Both the position numbers and the translations under genes were made by a program. The notes under the pieces are model-generated. The model was not told where the DNA came from, ran no database searches, and saw only the letters and a list, made by a program, of their open reading frames with translations. Positions 22,492 through 32,499 of a stretch of 64,000 bases of DNA are shown one piece after another; positions within the stretch are counted from its first letter, which is position 1, and each line of letters opens with the position of its first letter. This stretch comes from Mycolicibacter virginiensis. Its GTDB lineage: Bacteria; Actinomycetota; Actinomycetes; Mycobacteriales; Mycobacteriaceae. The stretch is taken from contig NZ_CP092430.2 in assembly GCF_022374935.2 (NCBI RefSeq), positions 2,294,001 to 2,358,000 of the forward strand, read 5' to 3'.

Positions 22492-23830
22492 CGCGTGCCC
22501 CCAAGTGGGTGAGCTCCAGCAGGTCGATACGTCGGCCGTCCATCCGGACCACCCGGGCCAGCCAGCGTGGCGGGTGCGCGGAGAGCTCGTCGGGGTCGAA
22601 CGCCGTCAGTTCGACAGTCTCGCCGGCCTCCGGAATGTGGCCGAGCTCCTGCAGTACAAGTCCGCCGATGGTCTCGTAGGAGCCCTCCGGTGCACGGTAG
22701 CCGGTGGCGGCGGCCACCTCGTCGATGCGCAGTAGGCCCGATACCTGCCAACCCCCGCCGGACGCCACCACGTCGGGGGTGGCATCGTCGTGTTCGTCGC
22801 GGACATCACCGACGATCTCCTCGATGAGGTCTTCGACGGTCACCATCCCGGCGGTGCCGCCGTATTCGTCGACGACCATGGCCGCCTGTTGGCCGTTGGC
22901 CCGGATCTGTTCCATCACGGCGTCGCCGTCGAGAGTCGAGGGCACCACCGCGACCGGTTGGGCCACGGTCGTGACCCGGGTGGATGCGCGATCGGCGACA
23001 GCGACCGCGAACACCTGCTTGACGTGAACGATGCCGACGGTGGCATCCAGATCGCCGTCGACCACCGGAAACTTAGAGAAACCGGTGTCGATGGCGACCG
23101 CGGCCAGATCGGCGACGGTGTCGCCGGCCTGCAGACTCACGATCTTCGATCGCGGCGTCATCAGCTCGGCAGCGGTCAGCGCACCGAATCGCAGCGAACC
23201 CTCCACCAAAGCGGCGGTTGTCGGGTCGAGGGCACCGCTGCGAGCCGAATTGCGCACCAGCGACGCCAGCTCACGCGCCGAGCGGGCCGAGGCGAGCCGT
23301 TCGGCGGGCTCGATCCCGACTCGGCGCAGGATGCGATTCGCCGTCCCGTTGGTCACCCTGATCGCGATCGCGAACACCCGGGAGAACAACAGCTGCGGCC
23401 CCGCCACTGCGCGGGCGATCGGCAGCGGGCGCGCCACGGCCAGATTCTTGGGCACCAACTCGCCAAAGACCATGGACAACGACGTGGCGATCACCAGCGC
23501 GAGGGCCAGCGCAACCCCGCCCGTCATCCGCTCGGACAGGCCCACGGCCACCAGCGGGGGGCGCAGCCAGCGGGCCAGCACGGGTTCGGCCAGATAGCCC
23601 GTGGCCAGCGTGGTTATCGAGATGCCCAGTTGGGCGCCGGACAGCTGAAATGACAGCGTGCGGTGGGCGTCTTGGATGTAGGCGTCTCGACGGCCGCCAC
23701 GCTGGGCGTTGGCCTCCACGACGCTGCGTTCCAGGGTGGTCAGGGAGAACTCGGCGGCAACGAACACCGCGGTGCCCAGGGTCAGGATCGCGAACGCCAG
23801 CAGACTGGCCACCGTGACAGCGATGGTCAT
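22484..23830 (-). CDS. CNNM/CorC membrane protein with CBS pair and CorC domain (Rv1842c-like)
   Basis: A 448-residue paralogue of the next gene. DUF21 transmembrane domain ([41 protein letters not shown]), CBS pair ([20 protein letters not shown] and [20 protein letters not shown]), and a C-terminal CorC_HlyC transporter-associated domain (about residues 355-440, with [20 protein letters not shown] and [18 protein letters not shown]). Predicted divalent cation transport or homeostasis. The overlapping starts and stops down to the unknown gene at 20538 make a three-gene translation-coupled operon. Confidence 0.9.
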   Translation of the reverse strand: MTIAVTVASLLAFAILTLGTAVFVAAEFSLTTLERSVVEANAQRGGRRDAYIQDAHRTLSFQLSGAQLGISITTLATGYLAEPVLARWLRPPLVAVGLSERMTGGVALALALVIATSLSMVFGELVPKNLAVARPLPIARAVAGPQLLFSRVFAIAIRVTNGTANRILRRVGIEPAERLASARSARELASLVRNSARSGALDPTTAALVEGSLRFGALTAAELMTPRSKIVSLQAGDTVADLAAVAIDTGFSKFPVVDGDLDATVGIVHVKQVFAVAVADRASTRVTTVAQPVAVVPSTLDGDAVMEQIRANGQQAAMVVDEYGGTAGMVTVEDLIEEIVGDVRDEHDDATPDVVASGGGWQVSGLLRIDEVAAATGYRAPEGSYETIGGLVLQELGHIPEAGETVELTAFDPDELSAHPPRWLARVVRMDGRRIDLLELTHLGARDG

Positions 23831-23885
23831 GGCGACATCCTGCGAGCTGTCGCGAAGCCGTTACGCGTGCTCGCGCCCATGGGTC

Positions 23886-25421
<1,536 letters not shown>

Positions 25422-25587
25422 TCAGCCACGCTACCGCCCGCGCGACGACGGCGGCCAGGCGCGGGCACCACCGGACGAAGTTCCCCGCGGGCGTCGAAAC
25501 AAAAATTGACCCTCCGCACCGCCGGATCCGACGCGGCCGGCTCGGCAATTGTCGATCTGCTGGCGCTGATCTGAGGTGCAGCGCACA

Positions 25588-26472
25588 ATGACCGCGATGA
25601 CGAATGCGCCGTGGCGAAGCAGTGTGAGCGAGTGGCAAGACGGTGGCCGGTGGGTGTCGACCGACGCGGGCCGGTTGTTTGTGCGATCAGGTGCGGGGGA
25701 TGGGCCGACTGTCCTACTGCTACACGGCTTTCCATCGTGTTCCTACGATTTCCGGTCGGTCGTGGACCGACTCGCCGGCCGGTCCTGGCTGACGATGGAT
25801 TTCCTCGGGTTCGGCCTGTCGGAGAAACCGCGCCCGCATCGCTACAGCCTGTTCGAGCAGGCCGACCTGGTGGAGCAGGTGGTGGCATCGAGCGCATCGG
25901 GTCCGGTGGTGTTGGTCGCCCATGACATGGGCACCTCGGTCGCCACCGAACTGTTGGCCCGCGATCTCGAGGGCAACCTAACCTTCGACCTGCGACGTGC
26001 GGTGCTGACCAACGGCAGCGTGATCTTGGAGCGGGCCAGTCTGCGGCCGATCCAGAAGGTGCTGCGTGGCCCATTCGGTGCTGTCGCCGCTCGACTGACC
26101 AACCGGCGCAGCTTCGTTCGCGGCTTCGGCCGACTGTTCAGCCCGCAGCACCCGCTGACCCCCGATGAAGCCGCCGCGCAGTGGGCCCTGCTGACCCACA
26201 ACGGCGGAAACCGGATCGCGCACCTGCTCTCGGCCTACCTCGACGAACGGGTGCGGTACGCGCAACGCTGGCACGGCGCAGTGCGCGACTGGCCCAAGCC
26301 GCTGGGCTTCGTGTGGGGCCTGGGCGATCCGGTCGCCACCACCAATGTGCTGGACGGCCTGCGGCAGCTGCGCCCGGCCGCCGACGTCGTCGAGCTGCCC
26401 GGGCTGGGCCACTACCCGCAGATCGAGGACCCGCAGGCGTTCACCGACGGCGTGCTGGGCCTGCTGGTTTAG
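25588..26472 (+). CDS. Alpha/beta hydrolase of epoxide hydrolase/haloalkane dehalogenase type
   Basis: A 294-residue alpha/beta hydrolase. The oxyanion motif is LLHGFPSCSYDF, and the nucleophile elbow VAHDMGTS places Asp, not Ser, at the nucleophile position, as in epoxide hydrolases and haloalkane dehalogenases. The catalytic His is in GLGHYPQIED near the C-terminus. Substrate unknown. From memory a related gene (lipZ, Rv1834) is next to glcB in H37Rv; here the gene sits between guaB1 and gnd1. Start could be GTG 25576, ATG 25588 or ATG 25597. It ends 4 bases before the end of the convergent gnd gene. Confidence 0.8.
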   Translation: MTAMTNAPWRSSVSEWQDGGRWVSTDAGRLFVRSGAGDGPTVLLLHGFPSCSYDFRSVVDRLAGRSWLTMDFLGFGLSEKPRPHRYSLFEQADLVEQVVASSASGPVVLVAHDMGTSVATELLARDLEGNLTFDLRRAVLTNGSVILERASLRPIQKVLRGPFGAVAARLTNRRSFVRGFGRLFSPQHPLTPDEAAAQWALLTHNGGNRIAHLLSAYLDERVRYAQRWHGAVRDWPKPLGFVWGLGDPVATTNVLDGLRQLRPAADVVELPGLGHYPQIEDPQAFTDGVLGLLV

Positions 26473-26476
26473 CTCT

Positions 26477-27925
26477 CTAGACCGGCACTTCGCTGCGATC
26501 GGCGCTCCACAGCGTGTGGAACTTGCCGTCCGAGTCCGTGCGGCCGTAGCTGTGCGCACCGAAGTAGTCGCGCTGGGCCTGGGTCAGCGCGGCCGGCAAC
26601 CGCTCGGTCCGCAGGCCGTCGTAGTAGGCCAGGGCCGAGGAGAAGCCGGGGGCCGGGATACCGAGGCTCACCGCCGTGGTCACCACCCGCCGCCAGGAGT
26701 CGATGGCAGCCTCGACCGCGCTGCGGAAATACGGCGCGGCCAGCAGGCTCACCAGGTCGGCGTCGGTGTCGAAGGCCTCTTTGATGCGGTTGAGGAACTT
26801 CGCGCGAATGATGCAGCCGCCCCGCCAGATGGTCGCCAGGTCTCCCGGGGTCACATTCCAGCCATGCTCGGCGCTGCCGGCCTGAATCTGGTTGAAGCCC
26901 TGCGCATACGCGACGATCTTGGAGGCATACAGCGCCTGGCGGACGTCCTCGGTGAACCGGGCCGCATCCGCGGGGCGTTCGCCGAGGCTTCCGGCGGCCA
27001 GACCCACCGCAGCGCGACGCTGCGGGACCGAGCCCGACAGTGCCCGGGCGAACACCGCCTCGGCGATGCCGGTGACCGGAACCCCCAGGTCCAGAGCAGA
27101 CTTCACGGTCCAGCGGCCGGTGCCCTTCTGCTCGGCTTCGTCGACGATGATGTCGACCAGCGGCTGGCCGGTCTTGGCGTCGACCTGCCGCAGTACCTCG
27201 GCGGTGATCTCGACCAGGTAGCTGTCCAGATCCCCGGCGTTCCACTCGGTGAACACCTCGGCGATCTGCGGTGCGGCCAGGCCCAGCCCGTCGCGCAGCA
27301 GTTGGTAGGCCTCGCCGATCAGCTGCATGTCGGAGTACTCGATGCCGTTGTGCACCATCTTCACAAAGTGCCCTGCGCCGTCCGGCCCGATGTGGGTGCA
27401 GCACGGCACGCCGTCGACGTGGGCTGAGATCTCCTCGAGCAGCGGGCCCAGCGACTCGTAGGACTCTTTGGGGCCGCCCGGCATGATCGAGGGACCGTTC
27501 AGTGCGCCTTCCTCGCCGCCGGAGATCCCGGCACCGACGAAGTGCAGGCCGCGGGCGGCCATCGCCTTCTCCCGGCGGATGGTGTCGGTGTAGAGCGCGT
27601 TGCCGCCGTCGATGATGATGTCGCCGGGCTCCATCGCGTCGGCGAGTTCGTTGATGACGGCGTCGGTGGGGTCACCGGCCTTGACCATGATCAGCACACG
27701 GCGCGGCTTCTCTAGGGCGGCAAGGAATTCCGGAATCGTCTCGCTGCGCACGAAGCTGCCTTCGGAGCCGTAGGCGTCGAGCAGTGCGTCGGTTTTGGCG
27801 ACCGACCGGTTGTGCAGCGCCACGGTGTAGCCATGACGGGCGAAGTTGCGCGCGATGTTGGATCCCATGACTGCCAGTCCGGTCACGCCGATCTGGGCGG
27901 TGCCAACAACTTCCGACGCGCTCAT
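26477..27925 (-). CDS. gnd1: 6-phosphogluconate dehydrogenase (decarboxylating)
   Basis: A 482-residue enzyme of the oxidative pentose phosphate pathway, producing ribulose 5-phosphate and NADPH. Rossmann motif IGVTGLAVMGSNIARNFA, substrate-binding GAGISGGEEGALNGPSIMPGG, catalytic lysine region GAGHFVKMVHNGIEYSDMQ and WRGGCIIRAKFLNRI are intact. Length matches the long NADP-type family and Rv1844c. Downstream of the M56 peptidase and BlaI genes in the same direction with a 55-base gap. Confidence 0.96.
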   Translation of the reverse strand: MSASEVVGTAQIGVTGLAVMGSNIARNFARHGYTVALHNRSVAKTDALLDAYGSEGSFVRSETIPEFLAALEKPRRVLIMVKAGDPTDAVINELADAMEPGDIIIDGGNALYTDTIRREKAMAARGLHFVGAGISGGEEGALNGPSIMPGGPKESYESLGPLLEEISAHVDGVPCCTHIGPDGAGHFVKMVHNGIEYSDMQLIGEAYQLLRDGLGLAAPQIAEVFTEWNAGDLDSYLVEITAEVLRQVDAKTGQPLVDIIVDEAEQKGTGRWTVKSALDLGVPVTGIAEAVFARALSGSVPQRRAAVGLAAGSLGERPADAARFTEDVRQALYASKIVAYAQGFNQIQAGSAEHGWNVTPGDLATIWRGGCIIRAKFLNRIKEAFDTDADLVSLLAAPYFRSAVEAAIDSWRRVVTTAVSLGIPAPGFSSALAYYDGLRTERLPAALTQAQRDYFGAHSYGRTDSDGKFHTLWSADRSEVPV

Positions 27926-27980
27926 GTATTCGCCTCTCGGTGGTAGGTGATTCGATGCCCGGCACGCCGGACGGCGCGGG

Positions 27981-28919
27981 TTACCCCGCGATCAGTCGGT
28001 GCAGCTCGGTGAGCCACGGTACCGCCAGTGCCACCGTGGGCACCGTCAGCACCCCGGCTGCGGCCGAATAGGCGGCAGCGGCCAGCGCTGGACTGTTGCC
28101 CTGCCCCGACAACCGTTGCACGCGCAGCACCGTGTTGGTGCCGCCCGCCGCCAGCGCGCCGGCGGGAACTTTGGTTGCGGCACAGGTCACCAGGGCGCGG
28201 GCCAGCGGAGGGGCGCCGGCCACCCGAACGGCCGCGTCGTCGGCAAGCAGTTCGATCAACAGCCGCACCGCGTCTAGGGCGCTCGCGCTTCGCACGAACC
28301 AGGGGAATGCGGTGTGCACGGCCGAGAACGCCTCGAGTACCAGGTCGTGCCGTGCCCGCAGGTGGGCCCGCTCATGGCAGAGCAGCGCGGCCAACTCGGT
28401 GTCACCGAGCGCGTCCAGCGTGCCGGAACTGACCACCACCCGGCTCCGCACCCCGGGCAAACAGTAGGCGAGTGGCTGCATCACCTGCAGAATGCGCAGT
28501 CCACTGGTGCGCAGGGCGGGCGGGCGGTCGGTGACACTGACCAGGTCGACGAGCATGCGGTGGTGGGCCCGGCGTTGCCGGGTGCGGATCGCGACCCGCA
28601 ACACCGTCCACGTGAGGCGCATCCCGACCATCAGGGTCAACACGAAGACCGCGACGTAGAAGGTCCACAGCCCCCAGCCCAAGCGGTCGAGGGAGCCGAG
28701 GATCGTCGAGGTGGGGCGGCCGTCCGGGCCGGGCATCAGCAGGCGGCTGGCGGTGGCCAGGCCCGCGCTGAACGCGGACAGCACCGCGGCAATGGCGATG
28801 GCCTGCCAGAGCACCAACGCGGCTCGCGGAGCACGGAGCGGCCAGTCAGCGCGCGCCAGCAGGGCGGGTACCGGCCCTACGAGCAACAGCGCGACGATGG
28901 AAAAGGCCAGCGCGGACAC
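27981..28919 (-). CDS. M56 family membrane metalloprotease (BlaR1-like, Rv1845c)
   Basis: A 312-residue membrane protein with four hydrophobic helices and the zinc protease motif LLCHERAHLRARHD (HExxH) between the third and fourth. It corresponds to the protease half of BlaR1/MecR1; the extracellular penicillin-binding sensor domain is absent, so a beta-lactam cannot be sensed directly by this chain. Located 14 bases downstream of blaI in the same direction, the standard repressor/protease pairing, where the protease leads to BlaI inactivation. In M. tuberculosis the BlaI regulon includes blaC and ATP synthase genes. Confidence 0.88.
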   Translation of the reverse strand: MSALAFSIVALLLVGPVPALLARADWPLRAPRAALVLWQAIAIAAVLSAFSAGLATASRLLMPGPDGRPTSTILGSLDRLGWGLWTFYVAVFVLTLMVGMRLTWTVLRVAIRTRQRRAHHRMLVDLVSVTDRPPALRTSGLRILQVMQPLAYCLPGVRSRVVVSSGTLDALGDTELAALLCHERAHLRARHDLVLEAFSAVHTAFPWFVRSASALDAVRLLIELLADDAAVRVAGAPPLARALVTCAATKVPAGALAAGGTNTVLRVQRLSGQGNSPALAAAAYSAAAGVLTVPTVALAVPWLTELHRLIAG

Positions 28920-28933
28920 GCTGTAAGTCTCCC

Positions 28934-29350
28934 TCAGGACGCAGGTCGGCCGCTACCTGGGAGGCGGATGCGATGTTTGGCCTCCAGTTCGTCCAGCGCA
29001 CGACGCAACGCGTCGGCCTCGTCGACGCCGACGCGTTCGACGAAATGCACCAGCGCAGCCCGGCGGTCTCCGGAGTCAGCGGCCTGATCGAGTGCCTCCA
29101 CCATCAGCCCAGCAACCAATTCGTCGCGGCCCCGGACCGGTGTGTAACGGTGTGCACGGTCATCGCGAATCTGCGACACGAGATTCTTCTTGGCCAGTCG
29201 CTGCAGGACTGTCATCACGGTCGTATAAGCCAGGTCGCGCTGCCTTGACAGCGCCTCGTGGACCTCGCGCACCGTCTGAGACTCCGGCGATGACCACAGA
29301 TGGTCCATCACCGCACGTTCCAAGTCCCCTAAATGGGTCTGCTTCGCCAT
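28934..29350 (-). CDS. blaI: BlaI-family transcriptional repressor
   Basis: A 138-residue winged-helix repressor. MAKQTHLGDLERAVMDHLW, the recognition helix region DLAYTTVMTVLQRLAKKNLV and the C-terminal dimerisation helices are nearly identical to Rv1846c. The ATG at 29350 gives this family start; sequence upstream in frame is arginine-rich and not coding-like. A GGGGAG element lies 12 bases upstream. It likely represses itself and the M56 gene; a candidate operator lies about 46 bases upstream. Confidence 0.94.
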   Translation of the reverse strand: MAKQTHLGDLERAVMDHLWSSPESQTVREVHEALSRQRDLAYTTVMTVLQRLAKKNLVSQIRDDRAHRYTPVRGRDELVAGLMVEALDQAADSGDRRAALVHFVERVGVDEADALRRALDELEAKHRIRLPGSGRPAS

Positions 29351-29395
29351 GTTTGTTATCAACTCCCCGGGCAACGGAGCAAGCCTACCCTTAAT

Positions 29396-29412
29396 TACTA
29401 CCGGGCGTCGTA
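29396..29412. promoter_or_regulatory. Candidate BlaI operator
   Basis: TACTAC-CGGGC-GTCGTA, an inverted repeat of two 6-base half-sites with one mismatch, resembles the TACTAC/GTAGTA type of palindrome reported for mycobacterial BlaI. It lies in the divergent gap between blaI and the thioesterase gene, so it could control both. Confidence 0.45.
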
Positions 29413-29484
29413 TCAGAAGCTGAGGGTCTGCTGCGACCCCGGTGTGAGCGGAACGGATCGCCCAGGAGGGCCCAAGCGGGCGTC

Positions 29485-29913
29485 GTGTACAACCATCACA
29501 TGGCAGCCACCGGATTCCCGTCCGACTTCTCCGCGCCCTTCGACTCCGAGATCGGCCTGGTCTACACCGACATCGGCCCGGACGGTGCGCACGCGCAATT
29601 GGAGCTGCAGCCCAAGCTCTGCCAGCCGGCAGGGATCGTGCACGGTGGCGTGTACTGCTCAATCATCGAAAGCGTGGCCAGTGTGTCGGCGCACACCTGG
29701 CTCAACCGCGACGGCGGCGACCCGGTCGGCACCGTCGTCGGGGTCAACAACAACACCGACTTCCTGCGAGCGGTCTCGTCGGGAACCGTCTACGCGGCGT
29801 CCACCCCGATTCATCGCGGCCGGCGACAGCAACTGTGGCTGGTGACGATCACCGATGCCGACAAGCGCGTGCTCGCCCGCGGCCAGGTCCGGTTGCAGAA
29901 CCTGTCGGATTAG
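29485..29913 (+). CDS. Hotdog-fold thioesterase (Rv1847-like)
   Basis: A 142-residue PaaI/YbgC-type acyl-CoA thioesterase. The family core QPAGIVHGGVYCSIIESVAS contains the HGG motif and the catalytic carboxylate region, followed by GVNNNTDFLRAV and the terminal strand GRRQQLWLVTITDADKRVLA. Substrate probably an aromatic or medium-chain acyl-CoA; not determinable here. An AGGAGG element at 29464-29469 is rather far from the GTG at 29485; an ATG at 29500 is the alternative. In H37Rv the urease genes follow; here a repeat block and ndh follow instead. Confidence 0.85.
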   Translation: MYNHHMAATGFPSDFSAPFDSEIGLVYTDIGPDGAHAQLELQPKLCQPAGIVHGGVYCSIIESVASVSAHTWLNRDGGDPVGTVVGVNNNTDFLRAVSSGTVYAASTPIHRGRRQQLWLVTITDADKRVLARGQVRLQNLSD

Positions 29914-29929
29914 ATTCTCGGCGACGCCA

Positions 29930-30106
29930 AACCGCCGCTGTGGCCGATGGCGGTGGTCTGCTGCGCCCGGCTCCGCCGCGCTTGCAACCGCCGCTGTGCC
30001 GATGGCGGTGGTCTGCTGCGCCCGGCTCCGCCGCGCTTGCAACCGCCGCTGTGCCGATGGCGGTGGTCTGCTGCGCCCGGCTCCGCCGCGCTTGCAACCG
30101 CCGCTT
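29930..30106. repeat. 55-bp hairpin tandem repeat, 3.2 copies (site A)
   Basis: Copies at 29930-29985 (56 bases), 29986-30040 and 30041-30095 (55 bases each), then an 11-base partial. Each carries ACCGCC-(11)-GGCGGT, able to form a hairpin, and the segment CGCTTGC. It nearly fills the convergent gap between the thioesterase and ndh genes, the place of the urease cluster in H37Rv. Confidence 0.9.
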
Positions 30107-30110
30107 GCCG

Positions 30111-31496
30111 CTAGCTGACCGCGCGCTCCGCGCCGCGTTGCGCCTCGGCCGCCAGCACTTCGAGCTGCTCCAGACGTGTTCTGGCGAACGCCTGCTGCTC
30201 GGTGATGGTGAGCTGGCCGCGCCGGGTGCTCAGGAAGGTCACGTTCCACGACAGCAGCGTGCTGATCTTGTTCTTGAACCCGACCAGGTAGATCAGGTGC
30301 AGCCCCAGCCAGGCCAGCCAGGCCAGGAAACCGCTGAACTCCAGCGGCCCGATCTTGGTGACCGCGGAGAACCGAGACACGGTGGCCATGGAGCCCTTGT
30401 CCAGGTACTGGAAGGGCTCCCGGTCGGCCGGGTCGGCGCCACCCAGTTCGGCCTTGATGGTGCTGGCGGCGTGCTTGGCGCCCTGGATGGCGCCCTGCGC
30501 CATACCGGGGACACCGTCGATGGCCGCCATATCGCCGACGACGAAGACGTTCGGGTGGCCCGGCACGGACAGGTCCGGCAACACCTTGACCCGCCCGGCG
30601 CGGTCCAGCTCGACGTCAGACTGCTCGGCGAGATCCCGGCCCAGCGGGCTGGCCGACACACCGGCGGACCACACCTTGCACTGGGATTCGATGCGCCGGA
30701 TCTTGCCGTCGGCGTCCTTGACCGTCAGGCCGTTGCGGTCGACGTCGGTGACCATGGCACCGAGCTGGATCTCCACGCCCATCTTCTGCAGTCGCTCGGC
30801 GGCCCGGCGACCCAGCTTCTCGCCCATCGGCGGCAGCACGGCCGGAGCGGCGTCGAGCAGGATCACCCGCGCCTTGGTCGAGTCGATGTTGCGGAATGCG
30901 CCCTTGAGTGTGTAGTTGGCCAACTCGGCGATCTGCCCGGCCATTTCGACGCCGGTGGGGCCAGCGCCGACCACGGTGAAGGTCAGCAGCTTCTCCCGGC
31001 GGGCTTCGTCTCGGGACCGCTCGGCCTGCTCGAAGGCGCTCAGAATGCGCCCGCGCAACTCCAGCGCGTCATCGATGGTCTTCATGCCCGGCGCGAACTC
31101 GGCGAACTGGTCGTTGCCGAAGTAGGACTGCCCGGCGCCGGCCGCGATGATCAGGCTGTCGAACGGGGTGTCGTAGGTGTGGCCGAGCACCTCGGAGGTG
31201 ACGAACTTGCCGGCCAGGTCGATGCGGGTGACGTCGCCGAGCAGCACCTGGGCGTTGCGCTGCTTGCGCAGCACCACGCGGGTGGACGGCGCGATCTCAC
31301 CCTCGGAGAGGATGCCCGTCGCAACCTGGTACAGCAGGGGCTGGAACAGGTGGTGGGTGGTGCGGGCGATCAACTTGACGTCGACGTCGGCGCGCTTGAG
31401 CTTCTTCGCCGCGGTCAGTCCACCGAATCCCGAGCCGATGATGACGACCTGGTGGCGTCGGCTCTGCTGCGCAGTGACTTCAGGCTGGGCGCTCAT
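30111..31496 (-). CDS. ndh: Type II NADH dehydrogenase
   Basis: A 461-residue single-subunit flavoprotein (NDH-2) that passes electrons from NADH to menaquinone without pumping protons. FAD-binding VVIIGSGFGGLTAAKKL, the second dinucleotide motif FTVVGAGPTGVEMAGQ, and VFVVGDMAAIDGVPGMAQGA are intact. The C-terminus has the amphipathic and hydrophobic membrane-anchoring region FSGFLAWLAWLGLHLIYLVG. Matches Rv1854c. GAGGAG lies upstream of the ATG. Confidence 0.97.
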   Translation of the reverse strand: MSAQPEVTAQQSRRHQVVIIGSGFGGLTAAKKLKRADVDVKLIARTTHHLFQPLLYQVATGILSEGEIAPSTRVVLRKQRNAQVLLGDVTRIDLAGKFVTSEVLGHTYDTPFDSLIIAAGAGQSYFGNDQFAEFAPGMKTIDDALELRGRILSAFEQAERSRDEARREKLLTFTVVGAGPTGVEMAGQIAELANYTLKGAFRNIDSTKARVILLDAAPAVLPPMGEKLGRRAAERLQKMGVEIQLGAMVTDVDRNGLTVKDADGKIRRIESQCKVWSAGVSASPLGRDLAEQSDVELDRAGRVKVLPDLSVPGHPNVFVVGDMAAIDGVPGMAQGAIQGAKHAASTIKAELGGADPADREPFQYLDKGSMATVSRFSAVTKIGPLEFSGFLAWLAWLGLHLIYLVGFKNKISTLLSWNVTFLSTRRGQLTITEQQAFARTRLEQLEVLAAEAQRGAERAVS

Positions 31497-31604
31497 GGGA
31501 ATCCGGTTGCTCCTCGACGGTGACTGCGTTCCCCCAATACGCTAGTCGACCTAAAAGGTGCTCACTGCATCCAGTGGTTGTGGGATTAGCCACTCCCGTC
31601 ACAG

Positions 31605-32276
31605 TCAGCCGAAGCAGGCCAGCGCTCCGTGGCCGACGTGCAGTGTCTGGCCGGTGATGTGCCGGGCAGCCGGCGAAGTCAAAAACACCGCGAGGCGGGC
31701 GATTTCGGCGGCCCCGGTGGGCGGCACACGGGTCAGTCCGTCGTAGCCGGGCTGGGCGCCTTCGCCGGCGGCCACCACGTTGACGGTGATCCCGCGGGTG
31801 CCGAACGTGGTGGCCTGGCCGGCGGTCCAGTTCGACAAGGCGGCTTTCACCGCCGCGTCGGCACTGCCGTCGCGGGGGTTCTCCGGCAGCACCGAGATGA
31901 TCGAGCCGCCCGAGCGCAGGTGGTCGCCGATGGTCCCGACGGTCAGCACGGCTGAGAGCACGGTGGCGTCGAGCGCGCTGCGCCAGGCGTTGGCCTGGTC
32001 GGCCAGCGAATAGCCGCGGGGGTCGCCGCCCTGCCAGCGCGGTGCCGGGACGTTGACGATGGTGTCGAGGTGGTGCGGAAACAGCCCACGGGCCTGCAGC
32101 ATGCTCGCCGGGTCGGTGTTGTCGCAGACGACCGCGTTGGCGTCGAGTTCTTTGGCGGCGACTTCGAGCTCGGGGCCCCGCAAGCCGGCGAGCGTCACCT
32201 TGTGGCCAGCCTCGCTGAAACCCTCGGCAATGGTGCGACCCAATTCGGTGTCACCACCGGTGACCAGCACATCCAT
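31605..32276 (-). CDS. SDR-fold protein lacking the catalytic tyrosine (Rv1856c-like)
   Basis: A 223-residue Rossmann-fold protein of the short-chain dehydrogenase/reductase superfamily. The nucleotide motif is DVLVTGGDTELGR, and the C-terminus (SPAARHITGQTLHVGHGALA) is typical. At the YxxxK site the lysine is kept (DAAVKAALSNW) but the tyrosine is replaced by Asp, and the usual NAG strand reads NVPAP. It may therefore be a non-classical oxidoreductase or a binding protein. The same replacement occurs, from memory, in Rv1856c. Divergent from modA. The neighbouring Rv1855c gene of H37Rv is absent. Confidence 0.82.
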   Translation of the reverse strand: MDVLVTGGDTELGRTIAEGFSEAGHKVTLAGLRGPELEVAAKELDANAVVCDNTDPASMLQARGLFPHHLDTIVNVPAPRWQGGDPRGYSLADQANAWRSALDATVLSAVLTVGTIGDHLRSGGSIISVLPENPRDGSADAAVKAALSNWTAGQATTFGTRGITVNVVAAGEGAQPGYDGLTRVPPTGAAEIARLAVFLTSPAARHITGQTLHVGHGALACFG

Positions 32277-32385
32277 CGGTAGATCCTCCTCGTGTTCCGG
32301 GCTATGTTACTGGACGGTAGCCGGTTTGCGGGGCTGGGGCGGAACTCGGCCTAGACACGATCCGGCCACAGTCCGGGGTGCGCCC

Positions 32386-32485
32386 GGCGCCGATCCGCGG
32401 CGCGCTGCTTCGCAGCGCTTGCGATCGCCGCGGTGTTGATGGCGCCGATCCGCGGCGCGCTGCTTCGCAGCGCTTGCGATCGCCG
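32386..32485. repeat. 55-bp tandem repeat, 1.8 copies (site B)
   Basis: GGCGCCGATCCGCGG starts at 32386 and again at 32441, an exact 55-base period; the second copy is interrupted by the modA promoter at about 32486. Contains the perfect dyad GCGCTGCTTCGCAGCGC and the CGCTTGC segment shared with site A. It occupies the space directly upstream of modA. Confidence 0.85.
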
Positions 32486-32486
32486 T

Positions 32487-32492
32487 TAGGCT
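32487..32492 (+). promoter_or_regulatory. Candidate -10 box, leaderless modA
   Basis: TAGGCT (TANNNT) ends 7 bases before the modA ATG, directly after the site B repeat. No ribosome site is seen. Confidence 0.4.
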
Positions 32493-32499
32493 CCCAGCC

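Noticed and set aside
27981..28919. Complete BlaR1 beta-lactam sensor
   Set aside because: Only the M56 protease and membrane part is present; the penicillin-binding domain is missing, so direct sensing of beta-lactams is not supported.
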